Source: Oceanobacillus saliphilus (GTDB lineage: Bacteria; Bacillota; Bacilli; Bacillales; Amphibacillaceae). Taken from it: DNA of 64,000 nt. The notes under the pieces were generated by a model. The model was not told where the DNA came from. It was given only the letters and a program-made list of their open reading frames with translations, and did not search any database. The number at the start of each line of letters is the position of its first letter. Within the stretch, counting starts at the first letter, position 1. Made by a program: the position numbers and the translations under genes. Where the stretch lies: assembly GCF_023522835.1 (NCBI RefSeq), contig NZ_JALCZU010000010.1:120165-184164 (forward strand), written 5' to 3'. Positions 25,763 through 34,721 of the stretch are shown here, one piece after another.

Positions 25763-26326
25763 TTATTGCCCTATAAATTTAATTTCAATTTGTTCTTTTA
25801 GTTGATTAGATTGTTCTAGCCAGTTAGACTTAAACAACCCAAATAAATATATATCAACATATTTACCTTCTTTTTTAATATGTTCTTTTAAAAGTCCTTC
25901 TTCTTCAAAACCAAACTTTTTGTGAAAGTGATAACTCTTATAATTAAATTCAATTACCTCCGCACACAACTTTCTTAGATGGAGGCGATTAAAAATATAA
26001 TCAATAGCTAAATACCCCAAAATCGTTCCCAATCCCGATGGAGCTCCTTTTTCACCTATATAAAAACTCCATTCACACGTTCTGTTCGTATAGTCAATCT
26101 GATGAATATTGACGACACCATAGGGTTGGTTTTCAAAATAAAAAATTTTTGCTATTGATGTATTACTATTTTGAATTCTAGCAAACCATTCTAAATGCTC
26201 CTTCTTAGAGATAATTTCGCTGTTGTACATCATCCTTCTTACAAAGTCTTGATTACGCCAGGATAATACCATCTGTAAGTCAATATCGTTTATTGTCTCT
26301 AAAGAAACTCTATCCCATATACTCAT
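25763..26326 (-). CDS. pseH: PseH-like GNAT acetyltransferase
   Basis: 187 residues from ATG 26326 (GGGG upstream). It matches PseH: LETINDIDLQMVLSWRNQDF at the N-terminus, CEWSFYIGEKGAPSGLGTIL with the acetyl-CoA loop, and LCAEVIEFNYKSYHFHKKFG followed by FEEEGLLKEHIKK. It acetylates the 4-amino group made by PseC to give the diacetamido sugar. Last gene of the minus-strand unit that begins with the IMPase. Confidence 0.82.
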   Translation of the reverse strand: MSIWDRVSLETINDIDLQMVLSWRNQDFVRRMMYNSEIISKKEHLEWFARIQNSNTSIAKIFYFENQPYGVVNIHQIDYTNRTCEWSFYIGEKGAPSGLGTILGYLAIDYIFNRLHLRKLCAEVIEFNYKSYHFHKKFGFEEEGLLKEHIKKEGKYVDIYLFGLFKSNWLEQSNQLKEQIEIKFIGQ

Positions 26327-26408
26327 GAGCACAACCCCATTTTTTCACCACAAAGGATATAAATAATAATAATATAACTCGCTAAACTCCAGCTAACATG
26401 CCCTTCTA

Positions 26409-27089
26409 CTATCCTTGCTCTGTTCTCCATTGTTCAGCAAAAAAGTTATCCATTTCTTCCTTCGTCCTTCTTTTAATGATTAAATCAGGAGAGCTACCAA
26501 ATACAATGCTATTATCAGGAATTTCAGTGTCTTTAATGTAAGTATTTGCAGCAATAATACAATGTTTGCCTATTTTTGTATCACCAATTACTTTGGATCC
26601 TGAAAGCATAGTTACATATTCACCAAACTTAGGGTACACCCCTTTGTTGTTTCCTACAGTGCAGTTTTGGGAAAAATTAAAAAAATTAGCATATTCAGCT
26701 CTCCCCATAACAGCTCCTACAGGATGTTCTAAAAAGAATACTTCAGGCAATTCTATCTCGTAAAATAGATCTACAGCATTTAATGCTTTATTCAAAAAGT
26801 ATATTCTATCAGCCAACGTACCACTTTCCTTTTTTATAGTATTTGATAGATAGTATAAAAAAATGGTGTATTGACCTGAGTGAAAAGGATTAAAAAATGG
26901 CTTCCCATCCTTTGAATAATACTTATTTTTATTGTTGGCGAAGTTTCTTTCAATCCTTTTCAATGCGATGTCAATTCCTCTATAAAGTAGTTTAGTTTCG
27001 TTACTTTTATCAAATTCAAATAGATTATATAATTGTTTTTCTACTAATCTATATAAATCATCGACTGATAAGTCATTAATGATTTTCAT
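26409..27089 (-). CDS. Hexapeptide-repeat acyltransferase (serine acetyltransferase-like)
   Basis: 226 residues. A helical N-terminal 100 residues, then left-handed beta-helix turns GAVMGRAEYANFFNFSQNCT, VGNNKGVYPKFGEYVTMLSG and KVIGDTKIGKHCIIAANTYI, ending DNSIVFGSSPDLIIKRR. Similar to serine acetyltransferase-like proteins of surface polysaccharide loci; likely acetylates a sugar or amino-sugar. 31 bases downstream of the aminotransferase gene. Confidence 0.75.
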   Translation of the reverse strand: MKIINDLSVDDLYRLVEKQLYNLFEFDKSNETKLLYRGIDIALKRIERNFANNKNKYYSKDGKPFFNPFHSGQYTIFLYYLSNTIKKESGTLADRIYFLNKALNAVDLFYEIELPEVFFLEHPVGAVMGRAEYANFFNFSQNCTVGNNKGVYPKFGEYVTMLSGSKVIGDTKIGKHCIIAANTYIKDTEIPDNSIVFGSSPDLIIKRRTKEEMDNFFAEQWRTEQG

Positions 27090-27120
27090 CTGTAATCACA
27101 TCCATTAACAGTTTTTCTAC

Positions 27121-28413
27121 TTAATCCCTAACTTTAAATAATGGCTTTAGGGGATTACAATTTAATTGTTCCAGCAAGGATTTAGAAGCTAAGGTTGAAG
27201 ATAGATCAGAAAACACTTCATCATACGCTAAAAAAAGTTTCCGTAAATCTTCAGATGAATGTGCATAACTCATATTATGTGTTCCATACATTAAAATTCC
27301 TCTTTTAAATAGCTCCTGCATAAGGTAAGTTTTGATTTCAAGATTCGAATAATCATTTTTATTTTCAATATTTAAAAAAGACCAACTTGGATGTCCTGAA
27401 ACTGAAATTACATCTTTTAATTTATGACTTTCTATTAGCTTATTTACTGTTTCTATAATTTTAGTTCCATTCTCTTTGATTCTTTTGATTACAGGTTCTT
27501 TTTGTAACTTATTCAGAGTTGCAAGTGCCGCAGCTAGCGACAGAGTCTCACCGCCAAAAGTAAAAGAGAAGAAAACTTCTTCCATTAACATCATGATATC
27601 CTTCTTTCCAACAACCGCTGAAACTGGAAATCCATTGGCTATTCCTTTTCCAAATGTTGCCAAGTCAGGCGTTACTCCAAAGTATTCCTGAGCTCCGCCA
27701 TTTGTATATCGAAAGCCGGTTATCATTTCATCAAAAATCAAAACTGCATTATTTTGATGTGTAAGTGTTTTAATATTTTTTAAAAATCCTGGAGCGGGCT
27801 CTACTGCATTCATTGGCTCAAGAATTACAGCTGCTATTTTGTTTGAATATTGCTCAAATAATGTTTGTAATGATTGTATATCATTGTATTCGAATTTCAG
27901 TGTTAACTCTTTTACAGCATTGGGGACACCTAAATCCTTACTCGTTGAGCCTATATACCAATCTTGCCAACCGTGATAACCACAAACTGCAACGTACTCC
28001 TTATTTGTATATGCCCTTGCAATTCTTACCGCACCAGCTGTTGCATCAGATCCGTTTTTCCCAAATCGAACCATCTCAGCACATGGAACCATCTCAATTA
28101 TTTTTTCAGCTACTTGTGTTTCTATAGTATGTGAAAGGGAAAAAATAGAACCTTGTTCAAGCTGTTTTTTAACAGCAAGATTTATATCTGGGTCATTATA
28201 CCCAAGCGTTACCGATGCCTGGCTATTAATAAAATCAATATATTTATTACCATCAATATCATACAAATACGCACCTTCACCACGACTTGCAAAATATGGC
28301 GAAATCCCATACGGGAATTGAGTAATACTTTTACTATATGTTTGAGCACCTAAGGGAATCGAATTCATTGCTCTCTCTAACATTAATTCAGACTGCTCAT
28401 ATCGTTTGGACAT
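27121..28413 (-). CDS. Class III PLP aminotransferase, glutamate-1-semialdehyde aminomutase-like
   Basis: 430 residues. Fold-type I PLP enzyme: NGSDATAGAVRIARA (phosphate loop), GYHGWQDWY, LIFDEMITGFR (D228) and Schiff-base lysine in FGKGIANGFP (K256). GSA aminomutase-like enzymes in surface-glycan loci aminate or move amino groups on activated sugars or their precursors; the substrate here is unknown. The ATG immediately follows the SpsF stop, so expression is coupled. Not hemL of heme synthesis, since no heme gene is near. Confidence 0.8.
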   Translation of the reverse strand: MSKRYEQSELMLERAMNSIPLGAQTYSKSITQFPYGISPYFASRGEGAYLYDIDGNKYIDFINSQASVTLGYNDPDINLAVKKQLEQGSIFSLSHTIETQVAEKIIEMVPCAEMVRFGKNGSDATAGAVRIARAYTNKEYVAVCGYHGWQDWYIGSTSKDLGVPNAVKELTLKFEYNDIQSLQTLFEQYSNKIAAVILEPMNAVEPAPGFLKNIKTLTHQNNAVLIFDEMITGFRYTNGGAQEYFGVTPDLATFGKGIANGFPVSAVVGKKDIMMLMEEVFFSFTFGGETLSLAAALATLNKLQKEPVIKRIKENGTKIIETVNKLIESHKLKDVISVSGHPSWSFLNIENKNDYSNLEIKTYLMQELFKRGILMYGTHNMSYAHSSEDLRKLFLAYDEVFSDLSSTLASKSLLEQLNCNPLKPLFKVRD

Positions 28414-29199
28414 TTATTCCATCCCCTTTCTATTAAGATTTTTAATTCTTTCGTATTCTTGATTAAGTGACTTTCGCAATCCCTCATTTCTTTTATAAAC
28501 TGCATTTAACTTTTGCAACTCTGTATTTTCATTTAGGAATTTCAGAATATCATGAAAAGTAAAATCAGGTTTATTAGAGTATAAACCTTCATAAATAAGA
28601 TAAACCAATTCATAGTCCTCAGGTTCATCCACTGTCCATCTATGATTTGATAGATTTTCCGCATTAGCGATATTTTCAATTTTAAAACTTGCAGGATTTT
28701 CATGGATATATAAGGTAACATGCTCTTTTAAAGACGGTCTATTTGCTTTCTTAAATATTTCTTCAAGTGCCTTCATTGTAAACACTTCAGTATCTAACCC
28801 ATCTGGAAAAGTAGGGGAAATTGTATTGCTAGTATAATCATTCTTTTGATTTAAATGACGCTCGATTACTTGATCAATAATATCTGAATCTATAAGCGGG
28901 CAATCACCTGTCAAACGGATAATATTCTTTGGTTCATAAATTCTGGAAATTTGATAAAATCTTTCTAAAACATTTTCCATGCTGCCTCGATAGTATAGTA
29001 TATTATTTTCTTCACACATTAACGCTATTGCATCATCACTAGTGTCTACCGTAGTTGCAACAATCAACTTATCAATAAATTCACTTTTTTTTATCCGGTC
29101 TATTTGCTGTAGAAGCATTGGTTTTCCTGCTAACGGCTTTAATACTTTACCAGGAAAGCGACTTGATGACATTCTGGCTTGAAGAATAGCAAGATTCAT
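28414..29199 (-). CDS. spsF: SpsF-type cytidylyltransferase
   Basis: 261 residues. CTP_transf_3 family: LAILQARMSSSRFPGKVLKP (nucleotide loop), IVATTVDTSDDAI, YYRGSMENVLERFYQI, IRLTGDCPLIDSD (metal Asp) and HRWTVDEPEDYELV. In B. subtilis spsF lies with spsE and spsG; in this locus it is the only intact candidate to make a CMP-activated nonulosonic acid. Its actual substrate could instead be another sugar of the same cluster. Six bases from the upstream aldo/keto reductase. Confidence 0.82.
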   Translation of the reverse strand: MNLAILQARMSSSRFPGKVLKPLAGKPMLLQQIDRIKKSEFIDKLIVATTVDTSDDAIALMCEENNILYYRGSMENVLERFYQISRIYEPKNIIRLTGDCPLIDSDIIDQVIERHLNQKNDYTSNTISPTFPDGLDTEVFTMKALEEIFKKANRPSLKEHVTLYIHENPASFKIENIANAENLSNHRWTVDEPEDYELVYLIYEGLYSNKPDFTFHDILKFLNENTELQKLNAVYKRNEGLRKSLNQEYERIKNLNRKGME

Positions 29200-29205
29200 T
29201 CTGTA

Positions 29206-30084
29206 TCACCATTTCCTAGGATCTATAATTTTTTCGTTACTCACTGAATGCTTTGTGTAATCAATACCGACATTTTTATAATTCATAATATTTAAATAAC
29301 TATTGTATATTTCATTTAACTGCTTAAAATTATTTACACCTATTACTGCATAATCTATTTCTGTTATATCCTTAATAAAATATAATGCACCTTCTAACAA
29401 TGATAATCCATTTGCTCGTAAATCTTCGTAATACCTAGTATGAACACATTGTGCTTCTCTAAATTGAGAATGTAATACTTCAGGCTCTGCCAAAAGGATT
29501 CCTTGTAAAAAAATTGAACGCGCATGAATTTCGATATCTTCCTCTTTAAGTTTTGATAAAGTCCCAGTCTTTAATAATCTCTGGTCAAAGACATTTAAAG
29601 GAAGTTGAATCAAATCAAATTTATACCGTCCTAGAAAATAATCAATTTCCGATTGTTCATAAACAGATATACCTATCTTTTTTACAAGCCCGTTCTCCTT
29701 TAATTGTTTTAATTTCACGTAAAGTTTCTCAAATCCAGATTTATAAATATCACTGATTTGATGAATAATTAATCCATATAAGGACTTGACTCCTAGTTTT
29801 TTTAAGGAATCATAAAATACTTTTACAACATAATCAACTTCACTCTCACCAATGATTTGTCTTTTAATAAATGGGGTTTTCGTAACAAGATTGAAATTAG
29901 TTAAAGAATTTCCACCTAATACCTTTTCACTTTCACCATATGAAGGTGCTGTATCCAACATACTTATTCCGTTTTTACTCGCAAATTCCAAAATTTGTCT
30001 TACTTCCTGTATAGGGGATCTTCCAGAAGGGTTGGTCACACCATAATTTATTCCAAATTGAACTGTTCCTAGTGCAATTTTCAT
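29206..30084 (-). CDS. Aldo/keto reductase
   Basis: 292 residues from ATG 30084, eight bases after AAGGAAG. TIM-barrel AKR tetrad: Asp44 and Tyr49 in MLDTAPSYGESEKVLG, Lys69 in LVTKT, His108 in LIIHQ. NADPH-dependent reduction of a carbonyl, here probably on a sugar intermediate, since such AKRs recur with SpsF and GSA-type aminotransferases in polysaccharide loci. Longer start at 30111 lacks a ribosome site. Confidence 0.8.
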   Translation of the reverse strand: MKIALGTVQFGINYGVTNPSGRSPIQEVRQILEFASKNGISMLDTAPSYGESEKVLGGNSLTNFNLVTKTPFIKRQIIGESEVDYVVKVFYDSLKKLGVKSLYGLIIHQISDIYKSGFEKLYVKLKQLKENGLVKKIGISVYEQSEIDYFLGRYKFDLIQLPLNVFDQRLLKTGTLSKLKEEDIEIHARSIFLQGILLAEPEVLHSQFREAQCVHTRYYEDLRANGLSLLEGALYFIKDITEIDYAVIGVNNFKQLNEIYNSYLNIMNYKNVGIDYTKHSVSNEKIIDPRKW

Positions 30085-30170
30085 ATTCTTAGCTTCCTTT
30101 ACATATTCCAATATTTCGATTCAGAAATTCCTTTTCTTCCCACAGTCTTTCCACTTTTCATAAAGATACA

Positions 30171-30236
30171 TTAATAGGCTACTTCGTCGTCATTTATTTC
30201 ACCATTAGAATTTACTACGATAACTAATGTACTCAT
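30171..30236 (-). pseudogene. 21-codon 5' remnant overlapping the IMPase stop
   Basis: ATG at 30236 overlaps the IMPase TGA (ATGA) with GGGG upstream, then reads MSTLVIVVNSNGEINDDEVA Y and stops at 30171. The following 100 bases still look coding in other frames (YLYEKWKDCGKKRN). This is best read as the coupled start of a lost gene between the IMPase and the aldo/keto reductase. Confidence 0.4.
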
Positions 30237-31012
30237 CCCCGTTCATCCTTTCCATCCAACTTGTTATACCATTTTGCTACTTCTTTACAATGAATAGACG
30301 AATTAGATGCTACCAAACCATTGTTATTGTATTGGTCATTATAAAAAAATGTGTTTCCCTGAATATCGCTCAAAAAACCGCCTGCTTCTTCTAAAATCAA
30401 TTGAGGTGCTGCTATATCCCAATCTCTTACTATAACGTCCTTTACAAACAAATCTGCTGTCGCATCTGCCACTTTACATATTTTTAATGAAATACTCCCG
30501 CATTCAATATAGTTAGAACAAGAAAACTGATCATAAACTTTTTTGGCAAGACCATTCGGATATGGGTAATTATCAATCAATGTATCTATGTTATCCTTGC
30601 CTTTAAGAAAAAGTCGACTTCCATTATGATAAGCCCCCTCACCTTTTACAGCTGAATAAAGCGAGTCAAGTTTTGGAGCATAAATAGCGGCCATTACGGG
30701 CTTATTATCCTCCATAAGTGCAACTTGTGTTACAAAACCCGAAAAACCCTGCACAAAGCTTGCAGTTCCATCAATTGGATCAATTAACCAATACCTTCTT
30801 GGTCTCTTTTCTACCAGGGAGGTTGATTCTTCTTCACTAATTATTGGAATATTGTCTAGTTGATGTAACAAACGAAAAAGAGCTTCATGGGCTATTTGGT
30901 CAGCTTTTGATTTAAACTGTGTTCCTTTCCATTTACCTTTCGAACCAACTTCTGAATTTTTAACTATTAATTTCCCTGTACTTATAACAATATCCATAAT
31001 TTCTTCAATCAT
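30233..31012 (-). CDS. Inositol-monophosphatase family phosphatase (CysQ/HisN-like)
   Basis: 259 residues. Metal and phosphate motifs: ISEEES (Glu 60-62), WLIDPIDGTASFVQG (D78, D81, G82, T83) and the C-terminal VRDWDIAAPQLILEEAGG. Mg-dependent removal of phosphate from a sugar phosphate, inositol phosphate or PAP. In this operon a sugar-phosphate substrate is likely. First gene of the unit IMPase, AKR, spsF, aminotransferase, acyltransferase, pseH. Confidence 0.8.
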   Translation of the reverse strand: MIEEIMDIVISTGKLIVKNSEVGSKGKWKGTQFKSKADQIAHEALFRLLHQLDNIPIISEEESTSLVEKRPRRYWLIDPIDGTASFVQGFSGFVTQVALMEDNKPVMAAIYAPKLDSLYSAVKGEGAYHNGSRLFLKGKDNIDTLIDNYPYPNGLAKKVYDQFSCSNYIECGSISLKICKVADATADLFVKDVIVRDWDIAAPQLILEEAGGFLSDIQGNTFFYNDQYNNNGLVASNSSIHCKEVAKWYNKLDGKDERG

Positions 31013-31084
31013 ATTAAAAACCCTCCGGAATTAATAAAAAAAACAATTTTCATACCTTTAAAATTTCATAGATTAACTTCCATT

Positions 31085-32205
31085 AATATTAAAAGCTAAC
31101 TTTTAAATGTTGTTGCATTATTAATTTCTTCGAGGAAAGTAACATTCTCTTCCCACTTTAATTGAAATATAGAAACAAGTATTCTGAATGGGTCAATGAC
31201 TGATCTATTGATGACAATTTTTTAATGCATTAACATTATATACATCTGCACCTGTTCCAATTTGCTATTTGGTAAAGCATCATTTTGTAGGTGCTTATCA
31301 AGGAAAAATCAATATTTCAGGAGAAACAGCTGGATTATCACCAGTTACACGTAAAACAACACTGCATTGGGTATTTACGATGCCTTTAAAATCCTTTGTA
31401 TAATATTACCTGGATGGTCCTTAACAACTGTTACTTTTCCACCCATATTTATTTCAACCAAAGGGGCGTCATCTTTAAATTATGAAGTTGCAAGAACTAC
31501 CCCATCTATTTTTTTTGCTGCCAATCAATTTAATAAACAGCATTTTATAGACGCTAGACCATTAATTGGTATTAACGCTTTATTCTTTAAACGGGTAGAT
31601 TTCAATCTAGCGACTACAACTATTATTATTTTAGGTATTTTAACTTTATTTTCACTTATAGGTTCATTTTTAAAGATCTTTGTAGTCGCCATGAGCAAAT
31701 TCAGATGGCATAAAACTCTCTATAATACTTGTACGTTTATAAGAAACTTTATAGGTGTAATTGGTTCATCTACAGAAATATCCTTTTTAGCAACTACACG
31801 TAATGCATCTTTTAAATATTTTCTTTGCGCGCTATAAACACTGTTATTCCCTTGTATAATTTTCGCTGACCTTATTTTATTAACCATATCTTTAAATTTA
31901 TGTGGATCTAATGAAGATTAAGTCGTCAAAAACATCTATCCATATTTGTAACCCTTGGCCTTTTGCAAATCCAATAGTATTTGCCCAGTCACACTCCTTT
32001 ATAAATAGAGTGCGGTAAGCGTTATACCCTTCATAATCTGTAGTGGCTAAATGATCATATTTAAACCATTGGAATTTTATTGCATCGGCCACGGCTTTAG
32101 CAGCATCGAGAATAAGCATTTGCAAATTTGATGATTCTCCTTGGTGGGCATTAGCAATCTCCGCAATTACTTTAGTGTTTGCAATTAAATCTCCTATTCT
32201 TATTT
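31085..32205 (-). pseudogene. Decayed NeuB-like synthase fused to a cytidylyltransferase
   Basis: Read 3' to 5': IANTKVIAEIANAHQGESSN, ILDAAKAVADAIKFQWFKYD and GLQIWIDVFDD (NeuB barrel start); KYLKDALRVVAKKDISVDEP (SAF-type end); then KIIIVVVARLKSTRLKNKAL, KKIDGVVLATS, GGKVTVVKDHPGNIIQRILK, LRVTGDNPAVSPEIL and GTGADVYNVNALKK (cytidylyltransferase). Most of the barrel is deleted and several frameshifts are present. A plus-strand frame of 156 codons over it is a shadow. A second nonulosonate synthase activity was evidently lost. Confidence 0.82.
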
Positions 32206-32265
32206 ATATTTTCTCGAGAATTAATATCTGTTTTAATCAAGTAATTACATAGAATGATTCGAAGT

Positions 32266-33255
32266 TCAATTACTTCCCCCAAAAATATTATTTTGATGGC
32301 TTTTAAACTCCTCCTCTGTTATAAATTCATCTAATGTTTGCCTTAAAAGAACAATACCCTCCTTCCATTCAATTGGGTTTGTTTTTACTTTCCCTGTTAG
32401 TGCTTGATTTAATATAATATTAAGTTCATCAATTCCACAGGCCATTGTGAGAGATATACTTGTAGAAAAACGAGGATTAATTTCGAAAATAAATGGTTCC
32501 CCATTTTCATTTAAACGTAATTGAACATTAAATGGTCCATCGGCTATCAACTTTTCCTGAATATCTAAACAAATATCCTCAATTTTCCTATTTCGACGAG
32601 ATACTGCTATTTTTGTTACACCTTGTTTTTGAATGATTTCTTTTGGAACAACACCTTGAACACTACCATCTCGCCAAACGATTACAGAAACTGTAAATTC
32701 TTTTCCATCAATATATTCTTGTAAGATAATTGAGCTTGGTTGATTTATTCTATTTACATAACTATTGAATTCTTCTTCTGAAGCTAAAAATTTGACTCCC
32801 CGACTACCTCTTCCAACTCGTGGTTTAGCAATTATCGGAAATATTAAATCTCTGCACCCCTCACTGGCGAGTTTCGTTTTGGGAACTGAAATATGATGCT
32901 CTGCTAATTTCTTCATCAACATAGACTTATCTAAGCATAAATTTATAAAACTTTTTTGAGGTAAGAGTACGGGTATATTTTCCTTTTCTAATTCAATTGC
33001 AGACAACAGTTCCTCATCGACCAAGGGAATCACTGCATCCACACTTTCATCCTTACAAATTCGTTTAATAGTTGGCAGAAATTCAGGTGATTGGCCCTTT
33101 GGAAGTATAAATCCTTTGTCTGCTAAATATAAACCGACAGCAAAATCATCCATATCACCAGCAAGTACTTTAAACCCTTTTTGCTTTAGTCGTTTTATTA
33201 AAATGGGGATTGCTGTGCCGCCAGCTCCAGTTAGAAATACTGTTTTTTGACTCAT
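32266..33255 (-). CDS. ATP-grasp domain protein (carbamoyl-phosphate-synthase/PylC-like)
   Basis: 329 residues. N-terminal Rossmann-like pre-ATP-grasp domain (VFLTGAGGTAIPILIKRL), then ATP-grasp core: FPIIAKPRVGRGSRGVKFL (P-loop-like lid), SSIILQEYIDGKEFTVSVIV and PFIFEINPRFSTSISLTMAC (Mg-binding E and N). Ligates a carboxylate to an amine or similar, using ATP. Such genes in glycan loci may attach an amino acid to a sugar; the substrate is unknown. Confidence 0.75.
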   Translation of the reverse strand: MSQKTVFLTGAGGTAIPILIKRLKQKGFKVLAGDMDDFAVGLYLADKGFILPKGQSPEFLPTIKRICKDESVDAVIPLVDEELLSAIELEKENIPVLLPQKSFINLCLDKSMLMKKLAEHHISVPKTKLASEGCRDLIFPIIAKPRVGRGSRGVKFLASEEEFNSYVNRINQPSSIILQEYIDGKEFTVSVIVWRDGSVQGVVPKEIIQKQGVTKIAVSRRNRKIEDICLDIQEKLIADGPFNVQLRLNENGEPFIFEINPRFSTSISLTMACGIDELNIILNQALTGKVKTNPIEWKEGIVLLRQTLDEFITEEEFKSHQNNIFGGSN

Positions 33256-33468
33256 TTAAAATCCTCCCAACGAATCCACTAGTCTTTCATAATATTCTTT
33301 TAATAATTATTCTAATATTTTGATAAAAATAAGGAGATGTCATATCCTGCTTATTTATCCACAAGTCCCCCTTTTTTAGGTCTCTCATTGTACGCAAGCT
33401 CCCTCTTCCCTTTATATACATTTCAGTCTCTTGATTCTATGGACTTTTTTCAGAAATATTTTTATAAA

Positions 33469-34359
33469 TCATATTAGTTTCTCAGAATAATAATCAATTA
33501 AATGATCAAAAGTATTATCGATATTTGAAAAGGTAAAACCAAGTCCAGTTGCCTTTTCAGTATTAATTGAACAAGACCCTTCAAGTTCATATGGAGACGC
33601 ATTTTCGTTTGTTACTTTTTTCGTGATTGATGCTTTCTCACCAGTTCTGGATTCGATTTTTTGAATGAGCTCCTCTAATGCAATATCGTTACTACACCCT
33701 GGATTAATAGCTCCAGTAAATGCTGATTGACCTATATCATATAAGAAATCAGCTGCTTCATCAGACCGAATAAAGCTATACCTGAGTTCTTTTTCTGAAA
33801 TACCAATTGACTCATTATTTAATACTTTATGAACATGAAACGCTAATCTTTTTGTATGGTCATCTTTACCAACTACTATTGGAAAGCGTGCAGCTACAAC
33901 TTCGAATGCAGTATCGTTAAATAATAATGCCTCAACCGCTCTTTTTCCTTCTTGATATCCCTTAAAGCCGAGATATTCTTGTTTATTTTTATTCAAAAAG
34001 GAAAAAGTGAGTGGATTAAACTCCTCCTCCTTTCGGTTTGTACCAAAATCATAAACAGACTGTGAGGATGTGAAAATATACCGCTTAACCTTTCCTTTTA
34101 ATGCTTGGGTTGCATAAAGACCTTCTTTGGGTGAGTAGCTGGTCTGATCATAAACAATATCCCAACTTTTGTTCTTAAAGGCGTTTATAAGGGTTGACTT
34201 AACTGCTCGATCAATGATTAATCGATTGACTCTTTTCCCAAAAGGATCTTTTGTCAAACCTCGTGTTGCAACTGTAACCTCATGTTCATGTTCTAATAAG
34301 TTATATACTAATTGTTTTCCAAAAAACCTCGTTCCACCTAATATTAAAATTTTACTCAT
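33469..34359 (-). CDS. NAD-dependent epimerase/dehydratase (SDR)
   Basis: 296 residues. ILILGGTRFFGKQLVYNL carries the GGTxFxG dinucleotide loop; YIFTSSQSVYDFG and later GYQEGKRAVEALL give the Ser and YxxxK positions; AARFPIVVGKDDHTKRL follows. Atypical SDR; probable nucleotide-sugar reductase or epimerase of the surface locus. Own ribosome site and 110-base spacing from neighbours suggest separate expression. Confidence 0.75.
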   Translation of the reverse strand: MSKILILGGTRFFGKQLVYNLLEHEHEVTVATRGLTKDPFGKRVNRLIIDRAVKSTLINAFKNKSWDIVYDQTSYSPKEGLYATQALKGKVKRYIFTSSQSVYDFGTNRKEEEFNPLTFSFLNKNKQEYLGFKGYQEGKRAVEALLFNDTAFEVVAARFPIVVGKDDHTKRLAFHVHKVLNNESIGISEKELRYSFIRSDEAADFLYDIGQSAFTGAINPGCSNDIALEELIQKIESRTGEKASITKKVTNENASPYELEGSCSINTEKATGLGFTFSNIDNTFDHLIDYYSEKLI

Positions 34360-34721
34360 TATGCTCTCCTTTCATCTTATTATTTTGTAAGGCAGCTGAA
34401 TCATTAATTTTCATAGGTCTTTATAAAGTTTTTGCTCGACAATTCAAGGAATTTTTTAATTGTTTTTTAGAATTATGATCTCAATTCCTCGAATCGGAAT
34501 TTTATGACTATGGTTAAATGATCAAGAACAATATTAGTAAGAAGGCGTCTTTAGTATGTTTTGCAGATATTGGAAGTAGTATGGATAAGTGGTTGGTCAA
34601 ACTTACACATGTCTGTTTCTTTCACTCTTAATGCAGTCAAATTATTTGGTTTTTATACTCACCTATAAAGCATATTCATTTTATCCTTAACTTTATGACT
34701 AAGGAATCAACATCCTAAAAT
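34360..34721. other. Intergenic, no recognised feature
   Basis: AT-rich, stop-rich, with a short inverted repeat CAAGGAATTTTTTAATTG-like around 34440-34465. Nothing that can be named. Confidence 0.3.

Noticed and set aside
31367-31837. 156-codon plus-strand ORF
   Set aside because: It is antisense to the decayed NeuB-cytidylyltransferase gene, whose family motifs are clear on the minus strand.
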